Source: DATDAH01 sp963725155 (GTDB lineage: Bacteria; Actinomycetota; Acidimicrobiia; Acidimicrobiales; DATDAH01). From it: a stretch of DNA of 64,000 nucleotides. Below the pieces are notes generated by a model. It was not told the DNA's origin and did not search any database. It saw nothing but the letters and a program-made list of their open reading frames with translations. How positions within the stretch are numbered: the first letter of the stretch is position 1; every line of letters begins with the position of its first letter. The stretch spans positions 338,313 to 402,312 of the forward strand of contig CAVRXU010000007.1 in assembly GCA_963725155.1 (NCBI GenBank), read 5' to 3'. Position numbers and translations under genes: made by a program. Below are positions 1 through 7,599 of the stretch, in pieces.

Positions 1-758
1 GCCCGGCCCGCCAGCAGGCGATCGATGCGGCGAAGCATCCGTTTGCGGCCGTACCAGAGGAGGGGGCTGAGCACTCGGCCGGTCCCCGGCACCACCCAGT
101 ACGGCTCACCGGGGTCGGCGTCGTAGGGATGGCAGTAGGTGAACGGCACCGAGCCCAGCGGCTTGTCCCGCAACCCGGCCCGGACCACGGGCCATGGGAG
201 GACCCGCAGGTAGGTGCCACCCACCACCGGGAGACCGAGGGGGCCGGCCTTGATGATCGGGGCGGGGAGCTCCAGGAGCCCGGACGGCCAGGTGAAGGGG
301 TGACGGGGCAGGCCCGGGTAGCCGTACAGCGGGTTCCAGGCGGGGAGGATGCTCGAGGAGTAGGTGAAGCCGAGGTCGACGAGGACCTCGGTGGCCCAGA
401 CGGTCTCGGGCACCAGCGAGAACGTCGGGGCGCGGAAGCCGTTGACGTCCTGGTCGGCCACCTGAGCCAGTAGGGCGCGACCCCGGGCCGTCTCCTCGCG
501 GAACACCTCAGGGGTGAGCTCGGTGATCGGGGTGTGGCGCCATCCGTGGAGGCCGAGCTCGTGGCCCTGGGCGGCGATCTCGCGCACGAGCTCCGGGTGG
601 TCCCGGACGATCTCGCCGACCACGAAGACCGTGCCCACGACGCCCCGGTCGGCGCAGAAGGCGAGTACCCGACGGGTGGCGTCCAGGAGGCGGAGCTCGG
701 TCCCGTCGTCGGGCCGGTGGTCCTCGACGTCGAAGGTGAAGGTGAAGGGCGGGGTCAT
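1..758 (-). CDS. Polysaccharide deacetylase (CE4/NodB fold), 3' end outside window
   Basis: Predicted carbohydrate esterase that removes acetyl groups from a cell-surface glycan. The frame starts at an ATG (758) and stays open to the left edge, so about 252 residues are visible and the C-terminus is missing. FDVED (residues 9-13) supplies the metal-binding aspartates, HGWRH (71-75) is the paired-histidine motif and GFRAPTF (107-113) is motif 3. The DVED and RAPTF wording resembles the DUF3473/exosortase-locus branch of the family more than peptidoglycan deacetylases. No signal peptide or membrane segment is visible, so it may act in the cytoplasm on a lipid-linked precursor. It is the last visible gene of a minus-strand operon and begins 21 bases after the GNAT gene. 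Family assignment is firm; substrate is unknown. Confidence 0.85.
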   Translation of the reverse strand, partial: MTPPFTFTFDVEDHRPDDGTELRLLDATRRVLAFCADRGVVGTVFVVGEIVRDHPELVREIAAQGHELGLHGWRHTPITELTPEVFREETARGRALLAQVADQDVNGFRAPTFSLVPETVWATEVLVDLGFTYSSSILPAWNPLYGYPGLPRHPFTWPSGLLELPAPIIKAGPLGLPVVGGTYLRVLPWPVVRAGLRDKPLGSVPFTYCHPYDADPGEPYWVVPGTGRVLSPLLWYGRKRMLRRIDRLLAGR

Positions 759-779
759 GGCTCGAGAGGGCGGGCGCGC

Positions 780-1700
780 TCAGTAGGCGTCGAGGTCGAG
801 GAACTCGAAGGTATCCAGGCGGAAGGTCTCCTGGGGGACCTCGTCGCTGAAGCTGTGGACGACCAGGTTCAGAGGAGCCGGTCGCAACCGGTGGGGCGGC
901 TGGACGCCCCGCACCCGCACGAGGGCGTTGTAGCCGGCGTACACGGCGGCGGGCGCCCGGTGGTACCGGCAGACGGCGGCGACGGCCTTGCGGGCCGACA
1001 GGGGCTGGTCCATCGATCGGGCGCCACGGGGGAAGAGCTTGAGGACCACGGCCATCGGCACCGGCCCGAAGGCCGACCGGGTGGACACGACGACGAGGTC
1101 GTCATCGGCGTGAACGACGTAGTTCCCGTGAGGGCGGGCCAGGCGCCACGCCAGCCGATCCGGGGCGTAGCTGTTGGTCCAGTGAACGGCGTCGTGCTGG
1201 TCCAGGTCGGCGGCCAGGGCGGTGAACGTCGAGCCGGCCAAGAACGGCTCGTCGACGACGTGGTGGTCCCAGCCGGCGCCGCTCCCGGTGGGCACGGCCA
1301 CCTTCACCGGCATGGGCCCGAGGAAGCGGTAGCTCAGGTACTTGACGGCCCCCGGCGTCGACTTCTCGTTGGGAACCCCGATGACCATCTGGCGGCCCTG
1401 GGCGGTGGCCTCGGCGAAGTTCCGCAACCCGAGCTCGGACCAGTACCCCTTGCGCTGGGTACCCCGTCGGGTGACGGCGTTGAGCGAGAAGAGGAAGGGC
1501 GCCTCGCCCGCGGCGTTGCGGTAGGTCTGGGGCACCAGGGCGTAGTGGGCGACCCTTACGCCGCCCTCGTCGGCCGCCGCCTGGATGGCCGGCCCGTCGG
1601 GGTTCTGGTCATAGAGCCACGCGAGGTACGCGTCGTCGACGAACCGGGGATCGGGCAGCTCCGCGTTCAACAACTCGGTGTTGAGCTCGTTGTCGTTCAT
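780..1700 (-). CDS. GNAT-family N-acetyltransferase
   Basis: Predicted acyl-CoA-dependent acyltransferase of 306 residues. The N-terminal stretch YLAWLYDQNPDGPAI (~24-38) and the following AHYALVPQTYRN segment match the acetyltransferase-9-like GNAT proteins found in polysaccharide loci. The acyl-CoA region (GTQRKGYWSELG, ~80-91) follows. The protein is longer than a minimal GNAT domain (~150 residues) and may contain two GNAT-like halves. The ATG overlaps the stop of the upstream GT-C gene as ATGA, so translation is probably coupled. Its place between membrane glycosyltransferases and a deacetylase suggests acylation of an amino sugar in a surface glycan. That role is inferred from context only. 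Confidence 0.7.
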   Translation of the reverse strand: MNDNELNTELLNAELPDPRFVDDAYLAWLYDQNPDGPAIQAAADEGGVRVAHYALVPQTYRNAAGEAPFLFSLNAVTRRGTQRKGYWSELGLRNFAEATAQGRQMVIGVPNEKSTPGAVKYLSYRFLGPMPVKVAVPTGSGAGWDHHVVDEPFLAGSTFTALAADLDQHDAVHWTNSYAPDRLAWRLARPHGNYVVHADDDLVVVSTRSAFGPVPMAVVLKLFPRGARSMDQPLSARKAVAAVCRYHRAPAAVYAGYNALVRVRGVQPPHRLRPAPLNLVVHSFSDEVPQETFRLDTFEFLDLDAY

Positions 1701-3097
1701 GCCGGGGCCTCCACGGGCTCGGGGTCCGGGTCGTCGGCGGGCTCAGGTTCGGCCATCGGCCAGCGTCGGCGCAACACCACCTCGAGGCCCACCGCCGCGG
1801 CCACCACCAGGGCCACGTCGGCGGGGATCCGGTACCGGGTGGTGCCGAACGTCCATGCCGCGGTGACCGAGATCATCACCGCCATCCCCACGAGGGGGCT
1901 GATGGGCAGGCCTCGCCGCTTGAGGGCGACCACGCCGCCCACGGCGAACGGGAGGAGGGCGTAGTAGGTGACCAGGGCCAACTCCGAGGTTCGTTTGCCC
2001 CGGGCCTCCAGCTGCCAGTTGAAGCGGACGTTCTGCAGCGGGCGGTAGAGGTCCCACATGCGGGCCACCCGGGCGACCATCACGACCGGGAGGCGACCGA
2101 GGTGGTCCCGGATGTAGGTCTGGGCCCGCTCTCCCGCCACGGCCGCCCGCTGGGACTCGTCGTAGCCCCGGAGCCGCTCCTGGGCCTCGGGCACGGTCAG
2201 GCCCTCGTCGGCCGCGTAGTCCTCGATCACGAAGCAGTTGCCGTAGAAGCCGAGCTGCTCGCCGTAGTAGGTGGCGTCGCAGCTGGCCGTGTCCAGCACC
2301 GGCCCGGGGGCGGTGGACAGGGTGGTCGGGTCCTCGAAACGGGTCAGGTTCCAGGCCACCCAGGGGCCCAGGAGCAGGACCGCGGCGGCTCCGGCGAGGG
2401 CCACGTGCACGAGGCGCTCGCGCCAGGTTCGCACCGCGCCGAGGATCAGCGGCAGCGCCACGAGGGCGTACAGCAGAAGGGACTCGGCTCGGGTGAGTGC
2501 GGTCAGCGCGATCACGAGGCCCAGGAGGGCGATGCGCCGTCGGGTGGGGTCTCGCCGGTAGCGGTAGGCGGCCAGGATCGTGAGGGCGATCAGCAGCGTG
2601 GCCAGGCTCTCCACCTGGAGCAGGAAGTCGTTGATCCAGAGGTTCGGGTACAGGGCCCCGATGGCGGCGGCGATGAGCCCGGCTCGCCAACCGAGCAGGT
2701 CCCGTCCGATGAGGCCCAGCACCACGACGGTGAGCGCGCCGAGGAGGGCGGCTGCTAGTCGATGGGTGTCGACGCCCTGTCCGCCGAGGGCCGAGACCAC
2801 TCCGAGGTACATCGGGAACAGGGGCATCTTGTGGGCGCTGGGTCGCTCTTCACCGGTGCTGGCGTAGGTGAACGGGTCGATGAAGGGTTTGCCGTCGGCC
2901 AGCAGGTTCCCCACCTCGTGGAGGTAGCGGGGGTCGTTGACGACGTTCGCCCCGCCCGTGATGGCCAGGCACCCCGGCGGTCCGTCCTCGGCCGGGTCCC
3001 CGCACTCCGGGCGCATCTCCAGGATCCAGAACCACCGCAGGCCGAGCCCGAGCAGGGCGATGCCGGCCAGGGCGAAGGCGAAGCGTCGGTTGCTCAC
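1697..3097 (-). CDS. GT-C membrane glycosyltransferase (ArnT/PMT-like), copy 2
   Basis: Predicted polyprenyl-phosphate-sugar-dependent transferase with about ten membrane helices, 466 residues. I place the start at a GTG (3097) that overlaps the upstream stop as GTGA. The longer in-frame extension upstream lies inside the neighbouring gene and is not protein-like. The first helix (FALAGIALLGLGLRWFW) is followed by a large first loop, as in ArnT/PglF-type GT-C enzymes. NLWINDFLLQVES and GTTRYRIPADVAL recur almost unchanged in the upstream gene, so the two are tandem paralogues. The acceptor is unknown. The neighbouring deacetylase and GNAT point to envelope glycan assembly. Confidence 0.8.
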   Translation of the reverse strand: MSNRRFAFALAGIALLGLGLRWFWILEMRPECGDPAEDGPPGCLAITGGANVVNDPRYLHEVGNLLADGKPFIDPFTYASTGEERPSAHKMPLFPMYLGVVSALGGQGVDTHRLAAALLGALTVVVLGLIGRDLLGWRAGLIAAAIGALYPNLWINDFLLQVESLATLLIALTILAAYRYRRDPTRRRIALLGLVIALTALTRAESLLLYALVALPLILGAVRTWRERLVHVALAGAAAVLLLGPWVAWNLTRFEDPTTLSTAPGPVLDTASCDATYYGEQLGFYGNCFVIEDYAADEGLTVPEAQERLRGYDESQRAAVAGERAQTYIRDHLGRLPVVMVARVARMWDLYRPLQNVRFNWQLEARGKRTSELALVTYYALLPFAVGGVVALKRRGLPISPLVGMAVMISVTAAWTFGTTRYRIPADVALVVAAAVGLEVVLRRRWPMAEPEPADDPDPEPVEAPA

Positions 3098-4407
3098 GCT
3101 TCGACGGGGGCGTCCCGCAGGGTCACCCAGGCCAGCCCCAGGCCGGCCAACATGCACAGTGCCACTTCTGCGGGGACCCGGTACCGGGTGATGCCGAAGG
3201 TGGTGGCGGCGGTGAAGGTGACGAGCACGAACGGAGAGACCAGGGGGATGATCGTCACCCGCCGCCGCCAGAGGAGCACGACTCCGGCCACCGCGATGGG
3301 CAGCATCAGGTAGTACTGGCCGAGGGCGAACCGGGCCTCGTCGAGCCCCCGACGTTCGAAGAACCGGTCGAATTCGACCCCCTGATCGGTCCGGTACACC
3401 TGCCACATCCGTCCCACGCGGGCGAGGGCCACGCGGGGCAGCGCCCCGAGGTGGTCCTCCATGTAGGCCGTGGCCTTCTCACGGTGGATGGTGTCGATCT
3501 GGGACTCATCGCCGGAGAACTCGGCCGGGGCACAGTCGATGTTCCAGTAGCCGAAGAAGTCCCCGGAGTAGGTCTTGTCGCAGTTGCCGAAGGCCAGGAC
3601 CCGGCCGCTGCCGGTCGCCAGGTAGGGCGGGGCCGGCTCCTCGAAGCGCAGGAGGTTGCTGATCATCCAGGGCGCCATCAGGGCCAGGGCGACCGTGCCC
3701 GAGACGATGGCCAATCCGGCCCGCTGGCCCCAGGTGCGGTCACGGAGCATGACGGCGAGGGGCAGGACCAGGCCGGGCAGGAGGAGGAGGCCCTCGCTGC
3801 GGGTGAGCGTGGCGATGCCCACGGCCCCGCCGAGGAGGGCGGCGCTCCGCCAGGACGGCGATCGCCAGAAGCGGTAACCGGCCAGGATCACCAACGCCGC
3901 GAGCCCGGCGTAGAGCGACTCGGAGAGGATGAGCGCGTCGTTGATCCAGAGGTTGGGGTAGATGGCGGCCAGGAAGGCGGCCAGGAGCCCGGCCCGATCA
4001 CCTCCTCGCTCCCCCAACCCGGCCCAGCGCCCGATCATGCGGGCACCGATCCCGATCAGGCCGACGGCGGCTGCGCCGGCGATGCCGCTCGCCAGCCGAT
4101 TGGAGAGCGGGCTGTCCAATCCGATGAGGCCGTACGCCGCCAGGTAGAGCACGTAGCCCGGCGGGTGACCGGCCGAAGGCTCGTAGACGGGGGGGCCACC
4201 GGCCTCGATCGAGTCCCGCCACACGAACGGCTCGTAGAAGCCGCCGTGGTCCAGGAGCAGCTTGGCCTGGGTGTGGTAGGCGTAGTTGTCGTCGAGGTCC
4301 AGGGTCAGGTCGCCGTAGTGGGCGAAGACGGCGATCCAGCGGACGGCCAACGCCAGGAGGACGAGCAGGAGGAGGCGGGCGGGAAACCCGCGGAATCGGC
4401 TCCGCAT
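3094..4407 (-). CDS. GT-C membrane glycosyltransferase (ArnT/PMT-like), copy 1
   Basis: Predicted integral-membrane glycosyltransferase of 437 residues. After the first helix (LLLLVLLALAVRWIAVF) comes LDLDDNYAYHTQAKLL (~35-50), with the acidic pair expected at the catalytic site of GT-C enzymes facing the outside. A PSAGHPPGYVLYLA segment typical of this family follows. NLWINDALILSES and GITRYRVPAEVAL mark it as a close paralogue of the next gene. It starts 27 bases after the SGNH lipoprotein gene, so the minus-strand operon reads SGNH, GT-C, GT-C, GNAT, deacetylase. It probably transfers a sugar from a polyprenyl-phosphate donor during surface polysaccharide assembly. Confidence 0.82.
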   Translation of the reverse strand: MRSRFRGFPARLLLLVLLALAVRWIAVFAHYGDLTLDLDDNYAYHTQAKLLLDHGGFYEPFVWRDSIEAGGPPVYEPSAGHPPGYVLYLAAYGLIGLDSPLSNRLASGIAGAAAVGLIGIGARMIGRWAGLGERGGDRAGLLAAFLAAIYPNLWINDALILSESLYAGLAALVILAGYRFWRSPSWRSAALLGGAVGIATLTRSEGLLLLPGLVLPLAVMLRDRTWGQRAGLAIVSGTVALALMAPWMISNLLRFEEPAPPYLATGSGRVLAFGNCDKTYSGDFFGYWNIDCAPAEFSGDESQIDTIHREKATAYMEDHLGALPRVALARVGRMWQVYRTDQGVEFDRFFERRGLDEARFALGQYYLMLPIAVAGVVLLWRRRVTIIPLVSPFVLVTFTAATTFGITRYRVPAEVALCMLAGLGLAWVTLRDAPVEA

Positions 4408-4434
4408 GTCGGGCGCCAGTCTAGGGGCCGACCC

Positions 4435-5295
4435 TCACACGGGAGCCGGGCACTCCTCGGGCGCGTGGAGCTGTGGGGGCCGGCGCCACGGGCCCTGCTG
4501 CCAGCCGTAGACGGCGTCGACGTTCCACTGCCGGGCTATCTCGTCCAGTACCGGGGTGCCCAGCGCCACGACCCCGTCGGGGCAGATGTGGAGGCCGTCG
4601 GTCCGGCGCAGGCGCACCGGCATCCCGGTGGTGGGCGACACGACGATGTCGGCGTAACCCCCCTCCGGCCCCGACAGGTACTGGCCGCCGGGCAGGTAGT
4701 CCACGTCGTCGCGGGCGTCGGCGGCCCGGGCGAACACCGAGTTCAAGCCGACGAAGCGCTCGGTGGTCTCGGGGTCGTCGACCGCGGCCATGCCGATCCA
4801 GAGGACATTGGCCCCGTCCCGGGTGATGAGGTCGAGGAACGGGTCCACCACGCGGTTGCGGTATCGCTGGGGCCATCCGGGCTCGGCGGCAGCCGTCTCC
4901 CCGACCGTCTGGTCCTCCCAGAAGCCGACGAGGAGCACGATGAGGTCCGGATCGTGGGTCTGCAGCTCCTGGTTCCAGATGACGCGGTCGGCACCACCCC
5001 GGGCCAACGAGGGGGCCAGGACGAAGTGCCCGGTCGACTCGTGGGTGCCCTCGAGGGCCTGGATCAAGGCCGGGGCCACCTCGGCCATCACCGAGTCGCC
5101 GACGAAGGTCACCCGCAGGGGGTCGGCGGCTGTGGGCTGGCGCCCACCCGGTGGGAGGCTGGTGGTCGTCGGAGGCACCGTGGTGGTGGTCGTCGTCGGA
5201 TCGGCAGCGGCCGAGCCGCCGTCGTCGGCGCAGGCGGCCGAGAGGGCGACGAGGAGCAGTACGAGCGCGACGGCTCGTCGGCAACGACCGGACAT
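4435..5295 (-). CDS. SGNH-family esterase/acyltransferase, lipoprotein
   Basis: Predicted membrane-anchored SGNH hydrolase of 286 residues. The N-terminus (AVALVLLLVALSAAC) is a lipoprotein signal with the modified cysteine near residue 22. A Thr/Pro-rich linker (TTTTTTVPPTTTSLPP) follows. The SGNH block I is GDSVMAEVAP (catalytic Ser), and the C-terminal DGLHICPDG carries the Asp-x-x-His pair. The start is set by the signal peptide and by a TACGCT box 8 bases upstream; a longer frame would run through the divergent gene. Such domains act as O-acyl transferases or esterases on wall glycans. A second lipoprotein of the same design lies at 13.2-14.1 kb and both end in an EECP-containing tail, so they are paralogues. 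Confidence 0.8.
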   Translation of the reverse strand: MSGRCRRAVALVLLLVALSAACADDGGSAAADPTTTTTTVPPTTTSLPPGGRQPTAADPLRVTFVGDSVMAEVAPALIQALEGTHESTGHFVLAPSLARGGADRVIWNQELQTHDPDLIVLLVGFWEDQTVGETAAAEPGWPQRYRNRVVDPFLDLITRDGANVLWIGMAAVDDPETTERFVGLNSVFARAADARDDVDYLPGGQYLSGPEGGYADIVVSPTTGMPVRLRRTDGLHICPDGVVALGTPVLDEIARQWNVDAVYGWQQGPWRRPPQLHAPEECPAPV

Positions 5296-5303
5296 CGTGG
5301 GGC

Positions 5304-5309
5304 AGCGTA
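5304..5309 (-). promoter_or_regulatory. -10 box (TACGCT), near-leaderless start of SGNH lipoprotein gene
   Basis: TACGCT lies 8 bases before the ATG at 5295 and no Shine-Dalgarno motif is present. This fits a TANNNT -10 element with transcription starting at or next to the start codon. No -35 box is recognised. Confidence 0.4.
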
Positions 5310-5373
5310 GTGAGCCGCACCCCCTGCTCGGCCGCGGGTCCCCGGGAGCCCACGCCCTAGGATCGGCGCCGAG

Positions 5374-6117
5374 ATGACGGAGCCGGAGACGAGTCCGGGC
5401 GCGAACCCGACGCTGGTGATCATCCCGGCCTTCAACGAGGAGGATGCCCTCCCGGCGGTCCTGGCCGATCTGGCCACGCGCCCGAGCCTCGATGTGATCG
5501 TGGTCGACGACGGGTCCACCGACCGGACGGCCGCAGTGGCCGCCGAGCAGGGGGTCACGGTCCTCTCCCTGCCGTTCAACCTCGGCATCGGCGGCGCCCT
5601 GCGCACCGGGTTCCTGTACGCGGTGCGCAACGGCTACGACCGGGCCGTCCAGTTCGACGGCGACGGCCAGCACGACCCCGACGAGATCCCGACCCTCCTG
5701 GCCGCCCTCGACGAGGGCGCTGACATGGTCGTGGGCAGCCGCTTCGCCGGGAAATCCGCTTCCTACACCGTGAGTCGCGTGCGGGCCCGGGCCATGGGCG
5801 TCCTCCGCTTCACCATCAAGACCCTCTCCGGTCAGCAGTTCTCCGACACCAGCTCCGGGTTCCGGGCCTTCAACCGCGAGGTCCTCGAGTTCTTCGCCCG
5901 CACCTATCCCTCGGAGTACATGGAGTCAGTGGAGGCCCTCCTCCTGGCCTGCGCCGAAGGGTTCCAGGTCGCCGAGGTCCCGGTGAACATGAGCGACCGC
6001 GAGGCGGGCACACCCTCCAACCGGCAATGGCGCCTCGTGTACCACTACCTGCGCCTCCTCGTGGTCCTCGTCGCGTCGGCCCCCCGTCGCGCCGTGGTGC
6101 GGGAGGCGAAGGCATGA
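5374..6117 (+). CDS. Family 2 glycosyltransferase (dolichyl/polyprenyl-phosphate sugar synthase-like)
   Basis: Predicted cytoplasmic GT-A enzyme of 247 residues that would load a sugar from a nucleotide donor onto polyprenyl phosphate. PAFNEEDALPAVL (~17-29) and VVDDGSTDRT (~46-55) form the nucleotide-sugar site and QFDGDGQHDPDEI (~93-105) holds the DxD metal motif. It resembles DPM1-type synthases, which supply donors for GT-C transferases such as those in this region. It is divergent from the SGNH lipoprotein operon across 78 bases. A TAGGAT box (5358-5363) lies 10 bases before the ATG. Its stop overlaps the start of the DUF2304 gene as ATGA, a pairing common in actinobacteria. Confidence 0.85.
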   Translation: MTEPETSPGANPTLVIIPAFNEEDALPAVLADLATRPSLDVIVVDDGSTDRTAAVAAEQGVTVLSLPFNLGIGGALRTGFLYAVRNGYDRAVQFDGDGQHDPDEIPTLLAALDEGADMVVGSRFAGKSASYTVSRVRARAMGVLRFTIKTLSGQQFSDTSSGFRAFNREVLEFFARTYPSEYMESVEALLLACAEGFQVAEVPVNMSDREAGTPSNRQWRLVYHYLRLLVVLVASAPRRAVVREAKA

Positions 6118-6509
6118 GTCCACGGGCCCAACTCCTGGTCATGGCCATCGTGGCCTTCTCGCTGCTCTTCATCCTGCGCCTGGTGCGCCGGCGCAAGCTG
6201 CAGGGCAAGTACGCCCTGCTCTGGGTGGGCGTCGGCCTGTTCCTCGGTGCCTTCGCTCTCGTCCCCGACGTCCTCGTGCCCATCTCCGACTGGGTGGGCA
6301 TCGCCTACGAGCCGGCGGTGTTCTTCCTGGCCGCCATCGCCTTCCTCTTCCTGATGGTCGTCCACTTCTCCTTCGAGCTGTCCCGCTCCGAGGAGCGCAC
6401 GAGGACGCTGGCCGAGGAGGTCGCCCTGCTCAAGGCCCGCATGGACAAGACCGATCCCCCGCTCGACCGGACCCCGACGGCGCCCGTCGACGACGCGCCG
6501 GAGGACTGA
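6114..6509 (+). CDS. DUF2304 membrane protein
   Basis: A 131-residue protein with three predicted membrane helices (LLVMAIVAFSLLFILRLV, a central helix, and a third around VFFLAAIAFLFLMVVHFSF), followed by a short coiled coil (SRSEERTRTLAEEVALLKARM). These are the marks of DUF2304, a small membrane family encoded directly after polyprenyl-phosphate glycosyltransferases. It may anchor or regulate the GT2 encoded just upstream. The ATG at 6114 overlaps the GT2 stop. A longer in-frame reading from 6027 lies inside the GT2 gene and is rejected. The biochemical role is unknown. Confidence 0.8.
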   Translation: MSPRAQLLVMAIVAFSLLFILRLVRRRKLQGKYALLWVGVGLFLGAFALVPDVLVPISDWVGIAYEPAVFFLAAIAFLFLMVVHFSFELSRSEERTRTLAEEVALLKARMDKTDPPLDRTPTAPVDDAPED

Positions 6510-6527
6510 GCCCCGCCTCGGCGGCCG

Positions 6528-7259
6528 CTATCGGGTCGATCGGGCGGTGACGATGAGGCCGTCGGCGACGAAGGGGGCCCAGAGCCGGCCGATGGTGCGC
6601 TCCAACCAGAGGACGAAGCGGCCGGCGAGGCCCAGGACCCGCTGGCGCAGCCCCGACCCGGGGGCGGCCTTCACGGCGGGTACGAATGTGGCCGTGGCCA
6701 CGATCTCCCAGCCGTGGCGGCCCATGAGGTTGGACAGGGTGCGCCAGCTGAAGAGGACGACGTGGTCGGGATGGTTGATCTCGGCCCCCGCCATCGCGGC
6801 GAAGCCGTTGAGCAGGCCCGAGGCGTTGGGGGTGGTCAGGATGAGGGTGCCGCCGGGGGCCAGCAGGCGGTGCAGGCCGTCGAGGAACGAACCCGGATCG
6901 TCGAGGTGTTCGATGACCTCGCCGGCCACGACCACCTCCGCGGGATCGATGCCGAGGGCGTCGATCTGGTCGGGGTCCCGGCAGTCGGCCACGTAGGCCT
7001 CGTAGCCCTGCTCGGTGGCCAGGGCCACCCCCGCCTCGTCCAGGTCGATGCCGACCAGGCTGGTGGCGGACTCGGCCAGGTGGGCGTGGAGCCAGGTGCC
7101 GGCCTCGGCCTGCATCTCCTGGTAGCCGGCGTCGACGAAGCCGACGTGGATCACCCGACGCCCGCGGACCTGGCCGGCCACGTGGGGGATGCGCTGCACC
7201 AGCTGCGCCTTCGGCAGCCGGTGCACCATCTCGAGCTGAGCCTCGTCGGACGCGGACAC
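6528..7259 (-). CDS. Class I SAM-dependent methyltransferase
   Basis: Predicted methyltransferase of 243 residues with the UbiE/Coq3-like fold. RRVIHVGFVDAGYQ (~34-47) is a modified motif I in which the usual GxGxG is degenerate. LVGIDLDEAG (~67) is motif II, VVVAGEVIEHLDDPGSFL (~105-122) is the post-II region and LLAPGGTLILTTPN (~128-141) is motif III. This pattern fits enzymes that methylate sugars or lipid-linked glycans. The start is a GTG with TACGGT 8 bases upstream. It converges with the DUF2304 gene across 18 bases containing a short CCGCC/GGCGG hairpin (6513-6524), and diverges from aftD across the 7.3-kb repeat array. Confidence 0.8.
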   Translation of the reverse strand: MSASDEAQLEMVHRLPKAQLVQRIPHVAGQVRGRRVIHVGFVDAGYQEMQAEAGTWLHAHLAESATSLVGIDLDEAGVALATEQGYEAYVADCRDPDQIDALGIDPAEVVVAGEVIEHLDDPGSFLDGLHRLLAPGGTLILTTPNASGLLNGFAAMAGAEINHPDHVVLFSWRTLSNLMGRHGWEIVATATFVPAVKAAPGSGLRQRVLGLAGRFVLWLERTIGRLWAPFVADGLIVTARSTR

Positions 7260-7267
7260 GGCCGGTC

Positions 7268-7273
7268 ACCGTA
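7268..7273 (-). promoter_or_regulatory. -10 box (TACGGT), near-leaderless methyltransferase start
   Basis: TACGGT sits 8 bases before the GTG at 7259 with no Shine-Dalgarno motif between. It lies just outside the repeat array that starts at 7281. Confidence 0.35.
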
Positions 7274-7280
7274 CCGGTAG

Positions 7281-7577
7281 CGTGACGTTGCGGAGTCGGA
7301 GCGGAGCAGCTCAGTGGACCCTCGGGATCGGCGGCGCCGGAGTTGCTGAGCGAAGCGAAGCCACTCAGATGGGCTGGAGCGTGACGTTGCGGAGTCGGAG
7401 CGGAGCAGCTCAGCGGACCCTCGGGATCGGCGGCGCCGGAGTTGCTGAGCGAAGCGAAGCCACTCAGATGGGCTGGAGCGTGACGTTGCGGAGTCGGAGC
7501 GGAGCAGCTCAGCGGACCCTCGGGATCGGCGGCGCCGGAGTTGCTGAGCGAAGCGAAGCCACTCAGATGTAGCTGTA
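7281..7577. repeat. Three tandem ~99-bp intergenic repeats
   Basis: Three nearly identical units begin at 7281, 7380 and 7479. They differ at one base in unit 1 (TCAGTGG against TCAGCGG) and in the last ten bases of unit 3. Each unit holds GGAGTCGGAGCGGAGCAGCT in its first half and GCTGAGCGAAGCGAAGCCAC in its second half. The array fills the space between the divergent methyltransferase and aftD genes, so aftD must be transcribed out of or through it. Open frames across it repeat the same peptide and are spurious. Related units occur at 13.0 kb and 25.7 kb. There are no unique spacers, so it is not a CRISPR array. Confidence 0.95.
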
Positions 7578-7599
7578 GCGTGCTCCACCGCTCGTCGTG

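Noticed and set aside
7281..7577. CRISPR array.
   Set aside because: Units are head-to-tail copies with no unique spacers, and no cas gene is present in the window.
7151..7588. Repetitive peptide frames across the 7.3-kb array and the 13.0-kb repeat (13032-13283).
   Set aside because: They simply translate the tandem repeats. Both strands are open and neither has a start signal or domain.
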